Positions 8,779-17,560 of a DNA stretch of 64,000 nucleotides are shown piece after piece. Source of the stretch: Deltaproteobacteria bacterium (GTDB lineage: Bacteria; Myxococcota_A; Polyangia; Polyangiales; Ga0077539); the NCBI GenBank assembly GCA_030694465.1, contig JAUXYJ010000023.1, forward strand, positions 434,001-498,000, written 5' to 3'. The notes under the pieces are model-generated. The model saw only the letters and a list, made by a program, of their open reading frames with translations. It made no database searches and was not told where the DNA came from. How positions within the stretch are numbered: position 1 is the first letter of the stretch; each line of letters opens with the position of its first letter. Position numbers and translations under genes: made by a program.

Positions 8779-10026
8779 TTAATTGCAGAGCGTGCGGCAG
8801 TTGGTTCGCTCTTGGCGCTGGCACGACAGGCCATCAAACGTGCCTCGCGAGAGCTGCCATCGGTGGGTCGCGAGGTCAAAGATCCAGACGTCGTTGGCGA
8901 GGCCACAGTCGGTCTTTCCGCCGTAGACGAGGACGCGGTTGCGGGGAGCGTCGATCGCGACGATGGCTGCGCTGCGGCGCTCGGGCGTACCCATCGCGGG
9001 CACGACAAAATTCGCAGGAAAATCACAGAACCCTGCGGGCGGTTGGTCCAACGTGTCCCCCGCGTTGTGCACGGTGACCTCACCTGTCGCGCTCACGCTG
9101 ATTGCGTCATTGCGGTTGCCCAGCGCGCCATCATCGTGGCCACCAAGCAAGAGCACGCCCGCGCCCTCGGGGACCATGCCGGTGTTAATCCGTCCCACGA
9201 TCGCGTCGTGCTGATCGAGCAACCGTGTCCACTGGCCCGAAGTGAGATCCATGCGCCAAATATCAGTGTTAAAGGGCCCCTGAAACGCGTTCGCGCCGCC
9301 GCCCCCGAACATCGTGAGGCTCCGTCCCGAGAGCACCATGCTGTGAAACAATCGCGCGCTCGGGGGCGTCCCCATCGCAGGGACGCGGCGCCAAGTATTG
9401 CTCGCGAGCGAGAGGGCCCAGAGGTCACTCTGAGGCGAAAAACTCGCGCCCGACGCGCTCGTGTTGCCGCCGTAGATCAAGAGCTCATCGGTGACCGCAT
9501 CGTAGGCCGCGGCCGAGTTTGCGCGCGGCGTAGGCCCTGCAGTCGCAGAGAGCTGCGTCCAGGTCTGTGCGCTAATGTCCAACGCCCAGACGTCGTTGTA
9601 GAGCGTGTAGCTACCTGATGTTCCGGCGCGAAAACGCCCGCCGAACACGATGAGCCGGTTGCGCGTGCTGTCATACGCCGAGGCAGCGCGGGCGCGCGCA
9701 GAGGGTGGATTTGCCGCATCGAGGCTCTCCCAACGGTCGCACGTCGCGTCATAGCGCCAGAGGTCATTGCGAGCCATCGGCGAGGGGATGCACATCACCG
9801 TCGGCCCCACGTCCCCGCCAAAGACGTAGAGCAGCCCCGTCCTAGGATCCACTGCGCCCACCGCGTCTCCGCGTGCCTGGGGCTGCGCAGTGCCCGACGG
9901 AGGGCACATCACCGCGGCCTCTGCGCCACTGTCCACACTGGCATCGCCAGCGGGCGGCGCCGCAGCGCAAGAAGCAAGGGTCCACCACAGCACGTTGCAC
10001 GCGCTCCATCGCATCCCGATTCGCAT
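8779..10026 (-). CDS. Kelch-repeat lipoprotein
   Basis: 415 residues from ATG 10026. The signal region RWSACNVLWWTLASC ends in a lipobox-like LASC. At least six Kelch repeats can be read from their GG doublets: LYVFGGD, LIVFGGR, LLIYGGN, LTMFGGG, VLLLGGH and VLVYGGK, each followed by a Trp-containing strand. They would form a beta-propeller, probably for binding at the cell surface. There is no catalytic motif. It is divergent from the lipoprotein starting at 10093. The large family of Kelch lipoproteins in Polyangia lacks a known function. Confidence 0.8.
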   Translation of the reverse strand: MRIGMRWSACNVLWWTLASCAAAPPAGDASVDSGAEAAVMCPPSGTAQPQARGDAVGAVDPRTGLLYVFGGDVGPTVMCIPSPMARNDLWRYDATCDRWESLDAANPPSARARAASAYDSTRNRLIVFGGRFRAGTSGSYTLYNDVWALDISAQTWTQLSATAGPTPRANSAAAYDAVTDELLIYGGNTSASGASFSPQSDLWALSLASNTWRRVPAMGTPPSARLFHSMVLSGRSLTMFGGGGANAFQGPFNTDIWRMDLTSGQWTRLLDQHDAIVGRINTGMVPEGAGVLLLGGHDDGALGNRNDAISVSATGEVTVHNAGDTLDQPPAGFCDFPANFVVPAMGTPERRSAAIVAIDAPRNRVLVYGGKTDCGLANDVWIFDLATHRWQLSRGTFDGLSCQRQERTNCRTLCN

Positions 10027-10092
10027 CCCACTCTCTGTCTCACCCCAACGTGTGGGGCCGCAAGACCCCATGCGAGCCCGACGGATGCAAAT

Positions 10093-10680
10093 GTGCGCGT
10101 GACGCGTCGCGAGAGATCGGTACACTCGCGCGGTCCATTGCTACGACGTTTACGCATTCGCCGCCCTGCGTTGCACCTCGGATTGATACTGCTGTCGATG
10201 CACTTCGCGCAGTGCATGCCTGCTATTTCTGCACGACCCGGAGATGCTGGCGATGGCGTGGACGATGCGGGATTTGCGCAGATCCCGTTTGCGATCGCGA
10301 CGGGTGATATCACTTGGCAAGAGCTCACTGGGCCTGACGCACGCGCGCGATTGATCATGGGTCCCCAGGGTGGATTTCACATCTTGGGCAGGCTGCGGTT
10401 TGAGGGCTTTGCGCCGGACGTCGCGGTGCGATTTCGAGTGACGGATCTCGCGACAGGGACGCTCTTCAATGACCCAACCGATGTCTTGCGGAGACGCGAT
10501 CGTCAGGGCCTCGTGCGCACCCCAGAGGGCTGGGAGAGCGTCTCGGCCGAGCTGGTTATTTTCACACAGATCCGCACGGCAGACCAAGCCCGAGGCCACC
10601 GCGTGCGGTGGGACGTCGAGCTCGAAGAGGCCTCAAGTGGACGACGTGCACGCACATCGCGTGAGTTCTTAGTCGAGTAA
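10093..10680 (+). CDS. Small lipoprotein, unknown function
   Basis: 195 residues from a GTG at 10093. A basic N-terminus is followed by LGLILLSMHFAQC, a plausible lipobox. A short Asp/Ala spacer (GDAGDGVDDAG) leads to a beta-rich domain of about 130 residues (FHILGRLRFEGFAPDVAVRFRVTDLATG). It resembles immunoglobulin-like or beta-sandwich folds without a named match. The start is uncertain because alternative TTG codons lie closer to the lipobox. The phosphatase gene follows 24 bp downstream. Confidence 0.6.
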   Translation: MRVTRRERSVHSRGPLLRRLRIRRPALHLGLILLSMHFAQCMPAISARPGDAGDGVDDAGFAQIPFAIATGDITWQELTGPDARARLIMGPQGGFHILGRLRFEGFAPDVAVRFRVTDLATGTLFNDPTDVLRRRDRQGLVRTPEGWESVSAELVIFTQIRTADQARGHRVRWDVELEEASSGRRARTSREFLVE

Positions 10681-10704
10681 TTTTGAAGAAGGATCTCTAC
10701 TTCG

Positions 10705-11487
10705 ATGAACAGCCACACCGACGAGTCCAATGCCTCAGAGGCGCGCACCTTTGTCATCGGGGACGTGCACGGCGAAATCGGAATGCTCCGCACCGTGATG
10801 GCACGACTGCCTACCCTTACAGAGCAGGACACGCTGGTTTTTTTGGGAGATTACATCGATCGTGGCCCGAAATCGAAGGCCGTGCTCGACGCTGTCCGAC
10901 GCCTTCCGCAAGAGCTTAAGTGTCGCGTGGTGGCGCTGCGGGGCAACCACGAGGACGCATGGCTGCGCGTGATTGACAACGGTTGGCCTGAGTTTTTGCT
11001 GCCTCGCGGCAATGGCGCGCTCGCCACGTATCGCTCGTGGGTGGGCACTGAGCTCTCAGACAAGACCGGCCTACCGAGCGCCGAAGAGTTCGCCGGGATG
11101 GAGCGCGGAGGCTTTTTTTCGGCGGAGCAAATCGCGTGGATGCGTGAGCTGCCGTACTGGTACGAAGACGCTCACGGGATCTATGTGCATGCGGGGCTGT
11201 TGGCTCGCAACGGCGCGTACATGCACCCGAAGGACTGCGAGCCCAAGGCGGCGCTGCTTTGGACCCGCACACGCGAGTTCTTTACGGACTACCGAGGCAA
11301 GCACGTCGTTGTGGGCCACACGCGCACCAAGACTTTGCCGCAAGAGCTGTCACAGTTTACACCCGAAGATCCCACGGACATGTGGGCTGGGCCGTGCGTC
11401 ACCGCGATTGATACTGGCGCAGGGAGCGAGGGTGGATTTCTCACCGCGCTTGAGCTCCCGGCGATGCGAGTCTACGAGTCGCGCTAA
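10705..11487 (+). CDS. PPP-family metallophosphatase (serine/threonine or ApaH-like)
   Basis: 260 residues. All PPP metal-binding motifs are present in order: GDVHGE (about 20-25), GDYIDRG (about 49-55), RGNHED (about 80-85), a later YVHAGL and GHTRTK. The size and motifs fit bacterial PrpA/ApaH-like protein phosphatases, which use two metals to hydrolyse phosphoserine/threonine or dinucleotide polyphosphates. No signal peptide, so cytoplasmic. The genome clearly uses Ser/Thr kinases (one lies at 58.9 kb), so reversal of protein phosphorylation is a reasonable role. It may be cotranscribed with the lipoprotein upstream. Confidence 0.85.
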   Translation: MNSHTDESNASEARTFVIGDVHGEIGMLRTVMARLPTLTEQDTLVFLGDYIDRGPKSKAVLDAVRRLPQELKCRVVALRGNHEDAWLRVIDNGWPEFLLPRGNGALATYRSWVGTELSDKTGLPSAEEFAGMERGGFFSAEQIAWMRELPYWYEDAHGIYVHAGLLARNGAYMHPKDCEPKAALLWTRTREFFTDYRGKHVVVGHTRTKTLPQELSQFTPEDPTDMWAGPCVTAIDTGAGSEGGFLTALELPAMRVYESR

Positions 11488-11538
11488 GAAAAAGCCCAGG
11501 CCCCTCGGTGTAATTTTGCCAACGAATCCGTAGCATGA

Positions 11539-12321
11539 ATGCAATTCACTATGAATGAACAACCGACAAGTCATCTCCCGCCCGCCGGGCCCCAGCCGGT
11601 CGTAGTAGGCACTGTCCTTGGCAAGATCTTCACTGGCGTCGCACTGATCTACCTTCTGGGCAGCTTGGTCTACAGCATCTGGGCCATGTGCGGAGAGCCC
11701 GCAGAGCCGGCGGCGACCTTCATTCACTGGCAGGCGACGTGGGGCGACGGGCGCTATTATCTCAAAGCGACCTTTCTCGCGACCTGGTTTCACCTGCTCG
11801 GAGTCCCGGCGTTGGTGTGCAGCTGCGCGTGGGCTCCTTGGTATGCGGTGACAGCGCTCAGCGCACCCAAACCAGCGCCGCTGCCAGCGAACGAAACGTG
11901 GCGCGCGTTGCCGGCCAAGGGCGTAAAGACCTGGGTCCTCGCGGTGCTCTTCGGGCTCGTCCCGGGGACGCTGGCGTACCTCGTCTTGCTCATCGATCCT
12001 GAGCAGCTTGCATTCACCGGGACCGGGTCAATCGCCGTGCTTATTCTCTTGCCGCTGCTGTTTGGCTTCGGTTGGATTGGCCTGCTCAATCTCGCGCTCC
12101 CGCGCCGCCGCGTGATCGGCCCCGTCGAGTCGCTGGTGATCCAGCGTGACCAGAAGAACAACATCGTCGCCCACCTGATGCGCGTGGGCGGGATCAACTG
12201 GGGTGTCCCCCCAGAGACCTTCGCGATGCTCAACACCAACATGGTGATCGAGGTCGTCGCGCCCGCTGTGACCGCCACGCCGTTCTCGTTGCGTGTGCGT
12301 GACACGGTTCACTACCGCTGA
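11539..12321 (+). CDS. Inner-membrane protein, unknown function
   Basis: 260 residues from ATG 11539; ATG 11551 is an alternative. Hydrophobic segments lie near residues 22-48, 80-105, 134-156 and 165-188, giving about four transmembrane helices. They are followed by a soluble tail of about 65 residues (RRRVIGPVESLVIQRDQKNNIVAHLM). No recognised motif. It stands alone, downstream of the phosphatase by 51 bp and followed by a G-run in the next gap. Confidence 0.65.
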   Translation: MQFTMNEQPTSHLPPAGPQPVVVGTVLGKIFTGVALIYLLGSLVYSIWAMCGEPAEPAATFIHWQATWGDGRYYLKATFLATWFHLLGVPALVCSCAWAPWYAVTALSAPKPAPLPANETWRALPAKGVKTWVLAVLFGLVPGTLAYLVLLIDPEQLAFTGTGSIAVLILLPLLFGFGWIGLLNLALPRRRVIGPVESLVIQRDQKNNIVAHLMRVGGINWGVPPETFAMLNTNMVIEVVAPAVTATPFSLRVRDTVHYR

Positions 12322-12391
12322 GCGCGGGGGGGGGTAAGGTTGGTTCGGCGGGGAATGATCTCGCTGGTTCTGGTATGGTCAGCAGACCTCC

Positions 12392-14359
12392 ATGACCCGC
12401 ATTTCTTCACGCTCGCTTGGACTGTTGCTCTCACTCACCGCGCTGTCGTGCAGCTCGCCTCCGACGCCCAGCGATGGTGGGGCCGATGCGGGCGTCGCAC
12501 CGCCGATGGTGTGCCGCACGGGCGAGGCATGGACCGCGGATCGACCGGCGTTTCGCCGCGCGACGGCAGACTGGGATCTCAGCGCTGTGCGGGGCACACG
12601 CTTCGCGACCGCAGACATCGACAACGATGGTTTTGCGGACCTCGTCGTGCAGTCCGGCACGACCAACGTGCGCACCAATCCCGACGCGACCCCTCCGGTG
12701 ATTCACACGCGCGTCTTGATGAACCGGCCCAAGATGGGCGGTGGGCGGCAGTTTGTCGACACGACACGCGCTTCGAATTTTCTCGCGACACGCAACGGCG
12801 AGTACGGCCGCAACACGACGATTACCGGCTTTGCAGACGTCGACAACGACGGTGACGTCGACGCGGTCACGCAGGTCTTTGTGGCCACCGATGCGCGCGC
12901 GGCGATGGACCCCGGAGACCGCGGGACGGTGTTGCTCAACGACGGGATGGGACGCTTCGCGCTCGCGGGCGAAAGCGCGATTTCGCCGCCCCACGACGAT
13001 GGATTTGCGTCGCAGAGCTCTGGGCTCGCGTTTGTCGATCAGAACCGTGACGGCAACATTGATGCGTTCGTGAGCTACTATTACGACCCCAGCGGAGGGG
13101 CCGAAATCGGCCAACAGCCGACGCTGTTTCGCGGCTCTGGCGACGGGCTCTTTGCAGACGTGACCGACAGCGTAGGGCTCACGCTCGGGGACACGATGGC
13201 GTCGTTTTCGATGGCGCAACATCGTCGCCCGCTCTACGGCGCCACCGCCTGCGACGTGAACGGCGACGGCATGCTGGACCTCATCGGCATGGCCTATGGT
13301 CGCCAATGGAATGAGCTCTTTGTCTCTCAACCCGACGGCCATTTTGTCGAGCAAGGGCGAGCGTCCGGCGTGGGCGGCGATGCCAACCAAGATTTCATGG
13401 GCGACCAGAGCTACCTCTGTTTTTGCCAGGCAAATCCCGCGCGATGTCCTGCAGGCACCGCAGTCCCGATGTACCAATGCCCCATCCGTGGCTGGCGCGA
13501 GGGCTACAACGATCAGCCCTGGAGGCTCAACGGCAACACCTTCACGATCGCGTGCGGAGACGTCGACAACGACGGCGACATGGACCTGTACACAGCCGAA
13601 ATCGCACACCCGGATACGGGCCCCGCGAGCGACCGCTCGCAGCTCTTGCGCAATGACTCGACCGCGGCAATGACACAATTTACGCGCGTCGATCGCGCGA
13701 CCTCGGGGCTCGTGCCTGGGTCGTCGCCTGGTCGCGACGAGGGTGGGATCTCAGCGGTGATGTTTGACTTCGACCGCGATGGCCGGCTGGATATCTGGTA
13801 CGGCGCGAGCGATTATCCGGGCAATTTTGGCTGGCTTTTTCACCAAAAGACCGACGGGACGTTTGAGCAAGTGAGCCGCGCCGCGGGGATCTACCACGCG
13901 TGCCCCGTCGGCATCGCGCTCGCAGACTTCGATGGCGACGGCGACCAGGATCTTATCGTAGGCAGCTCGACGGCCCGCGACTGCGCGCAGACCTGGCGCA
14001 TGGGCAACGAAGTGCACTTGTACGAAAATATCGCGGCCGATGTGAACAGCACGTCCATCCGTTTGGTGGGACGCGGCGCGGGTGGAGCCAACCGAAGTGG
14101 TATCGGCGCGCGCATCCGTGTGACCGCTGGAGGCATCACACAGACACGCGAGATCCAAGGGAGCTTCGGGCACTTTGGCTTGGGCCAAGAGCTCGTGGCG
14201 CACGTGGGACTTGGCAGCGCGTGCGCGATCGATCGGATCGAAGTGCGATGGCCCGATGCGACCAGCTCGGTGGAGACCTTTGCCAACGTGCGCGCGAACT
14301 ATCCGCTCGAGATTCGTCAGGGCGAAGGGTACGTGCGTTATCTGCCGCGCACCCCGTGA
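12392..14359 (+). CDS. FG-GAP/VCBS lipoprotein with C-terminal ASPIC/UnbV domain
   Basis: 655 residues. The signal peptide ends LLSLTALSC, a clear lipobox, followed by a Pro/Asp spacer. Seven Ca-binding FG-GAP-like units can be counted from DxDxDG-type loops: DIDNDGFAD, DVDNDGDVD, DQNRDGNID, DVNGDGMLD, DVDNDGDMD, DFDRDGRLD and DFDGDGDQD. They predict an integrin-like beta-propeller. The last 100 residues (GIGARIRVTAGG, SFGHFGLGQ, RIEVRWPDA) are a canonical ASPIC/UnbV domain. Such proteins are exported, probably surface-attached, and their ligand is unknown. ATG 12392 is the only sensible start. Confidence 0.88.
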   Translation: MTRISSRSLGLLLSLTALSCSSPPTPSDGGADAGVAPPMVCRTGEAWTADRPAFRRATADWDLSAVRGTRFATADIDNDGFADLVVQSGTTNVRTNPDATPPVIHTRVLMNRPKMGGGRQFVDTTRASNFLATRNGEYGRNTTITGFADVDNDGDVDAVTQVFVATDARAAMDPGDRGTVLLNDGMGRFALAGESAISPPHDDGFASQSSGLAFVDQNRDGNIDAFVSYYYDPSGGAEIGQQPTLFRGSGDGLFADVTDSVGLTLGDTMASFSMAQHRRPLYGATACDVNGDGMLDLIGMAYGRQWNELFVSQPDGHFVEQGRASGVGGDANQDFMGDQSYLCFCQANPARCPAGTAVPMYQCPIRGWREGYNDQPWRLNGNTFTIACGDVDNDGDMDLYTAEIAHPDTGPASDRSQLLRNDSTAAMTQFTRVDRATSGLVPGSSPGRDEGGISAVMFDFDRDGRLDIWYGASDYPGNFGWLFHQKTDGTFEQVSRAAGIYHACPVGIALADFDGDGDQDLIVGSSTARDCAQTWRMGNEVHLYENIAADVNSTSIRLVGRGAGGANRSGIGARIRVTAGGITQTREIQGSFGHFGLGQELVAHVGLGSACAIDRIEVRWPDATSSVETFANVRANYPLEIRQGEGYVRYLPRTP

Positions 14360-14394
14360 TCTTGTGACGCCCTTGAGCATCGGACGGGTCAGCG

Positions 14395-14907
14395 ATGAGT
14401 AACGAAGACAGCGATCCAGACGTGGTGTGGGTTGAGATCGAGGGCGCTGGGCGCGTGAGATTCTCGCGCAAATCGTCTATCCGAATCGATCAAGAGGGCC
14501 ACTTCTGGCACGAGGACGAGCGCGTAGAGCATCTTGGGATGTCCGAGACGTTTGCTCGCTGGATCACCCGCGACGCGGAGTCTGGGCGATATCAACTTCG
14601 CAACGGGATCGACTGGTGCTGGATCACCGTGGACGACGCGCCGCTCGTCGTGCGAGCCGCGCACGTTGAGAGTGACGGGCGCGTGACGCTCTGGCTGAGC
14701 GATGGACAGCAAGAGCGCTTGGATGCGTCCACGTTGAGTCTCCGCGACGAGAGCGTCCCGTATTGTCTCGTGCGAGAGGGCACCCTGTCCGCGCGCTTTG
14801 GAGCGAGCGCAGCGTTTACGCTGCTCGAACACGCGCAATGGCGCGATGGGCAGTGGATCCTCGCTTTGGCAAACGAGCGATTTGCGCTACCTCCCCACAC
14901 GCAATGA
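14395..14907 (+). CDS. DUF1285-like protein
   Basis: 170 residues. The segment IRIDQEGHFWHEDERVEHLGM followed by F.RWI, then WCWITVDDAPLVV, matches the DUF1285 pattern of a 'G.W.h....i....l...f...l' strand and a 'v.VeDaPfvv' strand. The family consists of small soluble bacterial proteins of unknown role. The stop overlaps the start of the next gene by four bases (ATGA), so the pair is cotranslated. No signal peptide. Confidence 0.6.
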   Translation: MSNEDSDPDVVWVEIEGAGRVRFSRKSSIRIDQEGHFWHEDERVEHLGMSETFARWITRDAESGRYQLRNGIDWCWITVDDAPLVVRAAHVESDGRVTLWLSDGQQERLDASTLSLRDESVPYCLVREGTLSARFGASAAFTLLEHAQWRDGQWILALANERFALPPHTQ

Positions 14908-15743
14908 CCGCACAAGATCTGCACACACTGATCGAGGCTTTTGAGGCGCGACGAGAGGCGATCGACGACGAGCAAGACCAAGCCCTCATGGCGCTCGCGC
15001 TTGAAGAATGCCAAGCGATCCGCGATCACCAAGACGCCACCGAGGGGGACATCTTAGAGGGCCTCTTGCGCGTCGTCGCGGGACCGCTGGTCGAAGGCGC
15101 TCAGCTTGCGCAGCGCGAGTGTGCGAAGACGTTGATGGCGCAAATGTCTGCGGCCTCGGACGACGCGAAGCGCGCATGGGGGGTGTCGAGCTGGGTCGCG
15201 ACGGCGCGCTGCGCGCTAAGGCTCGAAGATTCAGAGTTAGCCACGCAGGTGCTGGATGCGCGTGGTTGGTGCGAGGCGATTGAGGACAGCGTTTTGCACG
15301 GCGTGGTCGGCTTGCTGGCGCTCGAGCTGACGCTGCAGAGCCCACGGGAGCAGAGCGCGCACGACGCCGCGTTTGCGGCCGAGCAGCTTGAGCGGGCGGT
15401 GAGCGGTGCGGTGGAGGGCGAGCTTGAGGCTACGACCGTAGCGGAGTGGCTTGAGCCGCTGTGGAGAATTTACCTGGGACTGGGAGACGTAGAGCGCGCG
15501 CTCGGAGCGGCCCGTGCGTGGCTTTCACTTGAGAAATCACTGGGTAGAATGCTTCGTGTGTGCAGCGCATACGCGGCGATCGCGACGCTCTGCGATGAGC
15601 AGGGCGCACGAGATCAGGCCTTGGTGGCTGCGCAGGCTTGGCACGCGGTCGCGAGCGCGGCGCTCGAAGAGCATCCAGACGACGGGTTCTTGGTGCAGGC
15701 GCGTGCAGACGCCGAGGACGCTGTCGCTTCGCTCAGCGCATGA
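14904..15743 (+). CDS. Helical repeat protein, unknown
   Basis: 279 residues from ATG 14904, coupled by ATGA overlap to the DUF1285-like gene. It is strongly helical and Ala/Glu-rich, with spacing suggestive of TPR-like helix pairs (for example IYLGLGDVERALGAARAWLSLEK and YAAIATLCDEQGARDQALVAAQAWHAV in the last 100 residues). No signal peptide or catalytic motif. Probably a cytoplasmic scaffold that works with its upstream partner. No family name can be given with confidence. Confidence 0.65.
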   Translation: MTAQDLHTLIEAFEARREAIDDEQDQALMALALEECQAIRDHQDATEGDILEGLLRVVAGPLVEGAQLAQRECAKTLMAQMSAASDDAKRAWGVSSWVATARCALRLEDSELATQVLDARGWCEAIEDSVLHGVVGLLALELTLQSPREQSAHDAAFAAEQLERAVSGAVEGELEATTVAEWLEPLWRIYLGLGDVERALGAARAWLSLEKSLGRMLRVCSAYAAIATLCDEQGARDQALVAAQAWHAVASAALEEHPDDGFLVQARADAEDAVASLSA

Positions 15744-15837
15744 GCCGTGGGGCTCGCTCTAAAATCGGGCATTGGAGGCGCTGCGCGGCGTGTTGATACT
15801 TGACCAAACGGGCGCACAGCGAGACCGTTGCGCCGTC

Positions 15838-16947
15838 ATGCGTGAGGCGGAAATCGCCGCTATTACTGAGACCTTCTTCGAGACGGAGTTCGCCGAGTAC
15901 GACGCGCAAGCGTTGCTCGGGGCAGCGTTTGAGCGGCAGGAGCACGAGGGACGAGAGTTCGTCTATCTTCGACCTGATGCGCGAACGCTGGTGCGGGTGG
16001 ATCTAGCGATCCGCCCTCCGAAACCCGGCGAGTCGATGCTCGGAAGTGATGGCGAGTTGTATGCGGCAGAGCCCTTTATCGAAGAGCTTGTGCTGATCCT
16101 GAGGGCCTCGACGCCCTACTCTCGTCAATCGCTTGAGTCCATGTTTGGGCCCGCGCGGTTGAGCGAAGGCCCCATCAACGAAGATGGCGATCCCTCGTTG
16201 CAGCTCACATTTGACTATGTGGGCAGTTTTACAGGGCAACTGATGATCCGCTGGTGGCGTGAGCCCATCGATCCGCCGAACATGGGCCGCCCCAATGGGC
16301 CCGATGAGGTCCGCGTCGAAGAGTTTCATCTCACGAGGCTTCCGTTCGGGAGCGAGCCCGAAGAAGAGGTCGCCATGGACGAGCTCTTGGAGGACGACCT
16401 CGAGGATGCCAACTCTGGACAGTGGAACATGGACCCCGAGGCGTTTGCCGACGCGATGACCGTCGGATCGTCTCAGGCAAACCCCGAGACCATGAACCGC
16501 GAGACGGTCCCACCCATGGTGGCCGTTCAGTTCTCGATCGATGACGCGATGGAGGCTGGCGTATGGCTCGCAGACCTCTCTTGGCGAATCCTGCGTGCAG
16601 ATTTTACCGTCGATCGAGCCCTCGATACGTTGGGATTGCCAGAGGGTCCGCTGGGTGACGGTGAAGCAGTGTCGCTCACGCCGTTGGACGCTCGCTTGGG
16701 CGGAGTCACGATCGTTCCGCGGGGTGAACGCGTGGGCCAAGCCGTGCTCTATCCGCACAGCGACCCGCCCATGGTGGTCGCCATTGACGCGCTCACCGAT
16801 CGCTTTGGGGCAGAGCCGTCCCACGCGATGGGCAGCGTGAGCTTTCGCATGGAAGGCACGCGCTCACGTGGCACGGTGGTCGTCCACGGCAACGAGCTAC
16901 GCACAGGCCTCTGGGCTGTGTCCGTCGTCGACCTTCACCGCAACTGA
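15838..16947 (+). CDS. Acidic soluble protein, unknown
   Basis: 369 residues from ATG 15838; a TTG at 15772 would extend it by 22. A first domain (about 1-170) is followed by an acidic linker near EEEVAMDELLEDDLEDANSG and a second alpha/beta domain. There is no signal peptide and no known motif. It follows the helical-repeat gene by 94 bp and may belong to the same transcription unit. It converges with the lipoprotein at 16985 across 37 bp. I do not recognise it. Confidence 0.6.
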   Translation: MREAEIAAITETFFETEFAEYDAQALLGAAFERQEHEGREFVYLRPDARTLVRVDLAIRPPKPGESMLGSDGELYAAEPFIEELVLILRASTPYSRQSLESMFGPARLSEGPINEDGDPSLQLTFDYVGSFTGQLMIRWWREPIDPPNMGRPNGPDEVRVEEFHLTRLPFGSEPEEEVAMDELLEDDLEDANSGQWNMDPEAFADAMTVGSSQANPETMNRETVPPMVAVQFSIDDAMEAGVWLADLSWRILRADFTVDRALDTLGLPEGPLGDGEAVSLTPLDARLGGVTIVPRGERVGQAVLYPHSDPPMVVAIDALTDRFGAEPSHAMGSVSFRMEGTRSRGTVVVHGNELRTGLWAVSVVDLHRN

Positions 16948-16984
16948 GCCAAGCCTCTTTCGCTGCCCGTTCACACCGCCAGGG

Positions 16985-17560
16985 TCACTCGGGTAGCGCG
17001 CGGCAACCGCGAGGCGCTTCGCACTGCCCCTGCGCGTCACAAGACGCCGTCGCAAACGCCAGTCGATCTTCGGTGAGCGCCATGCGCGCTTGGCTCGTCG
17101 GACCCGCGCCAGCCATGCACAGCCCCGCAGCGCTCACGCGATCGAGTCCACGATCGCGCGCCGTGACTCCGGGCGAACGCGCGACACACAGCCCACCCCC
17201 ACACGCCACACGCTGCCCACGGTGCATCGGCGGGCAATCGAGATCGCGCGCACACGCGATGGGTCGACAGCGTGAGAGATCAGGCCGCGCAGGGCGCCCC
17301 TCTGCGATCCACGCGTGACACACCGTCGGGACATGTGCGCCGAGCAACGCGAACCCTGCGTGCTCGCCCGGCTGGGCCTGCCCCTGCGGACGGGCGCCCA
17401 TGGGGGATGAGATCTCTTCGCGACAGACCCCCTCGCGGCAGCTCACACGGTAGACGCTCTGCTCGGTGTCACGCACGTTGTACTGGGTGCCAGTGTCACA
17501 ACCCATCAGCGCGTTGAGCAGTAAAAACACAGAAACAAATCTCAACACTTGCGCGCTCAT
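16985..17560 (-). CDS. Small Cys-containing lipoprotein
   Basis: 191 residues from ATG 17560. The signal peptide VSVFLLLNALMGC ends in a good lipobox (LMGC). The mature part has about ten further Cys residues in short loops (SCREGVCREE, CARDLDCPP, CGGGLCVA, CDAQGQCEAPRGC). These resemble EB/TIL-like disulfide-rich modules common in Polyangia lipoproteins. Its ATG overlaps the stop of the upstream Old Yellow Enzyme gene (ATGA), so it is cotranslated with a cytosolic flavoenzyme, an unusual pairing. Function unknown. Confidence 0.7.
   Translation of the reverse strand: MSAQVLRFVSVFLLLNALMGCDTGTQYNVRDTEQSVYRVSCREGVCREEISSPMGARPQGQAQPGEHAGFALLGAHVPTVCHAWIAEGRPARPDLSRCRPIACARDLDCPPMHRGQRVACGGGLCVARSPGVTARDRGLDRVSAAGLCMAGAGPTSQARMALTEDRLAFATASCDAQGQCEAPRGCRALPE

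Noticed and set aside
12325-12336. Run of G residues after the membrane protein gene
   Set aside because: A homopolymer alone; no stem forms around it that would make a terminator.
12431-13678. Long open frame on the minus strand opposite the FG-GAP gene
   Set aside because: Antisense reading of the Asp-rich repeats; composition is Arg/His/Val-rich and unlike real proteins.
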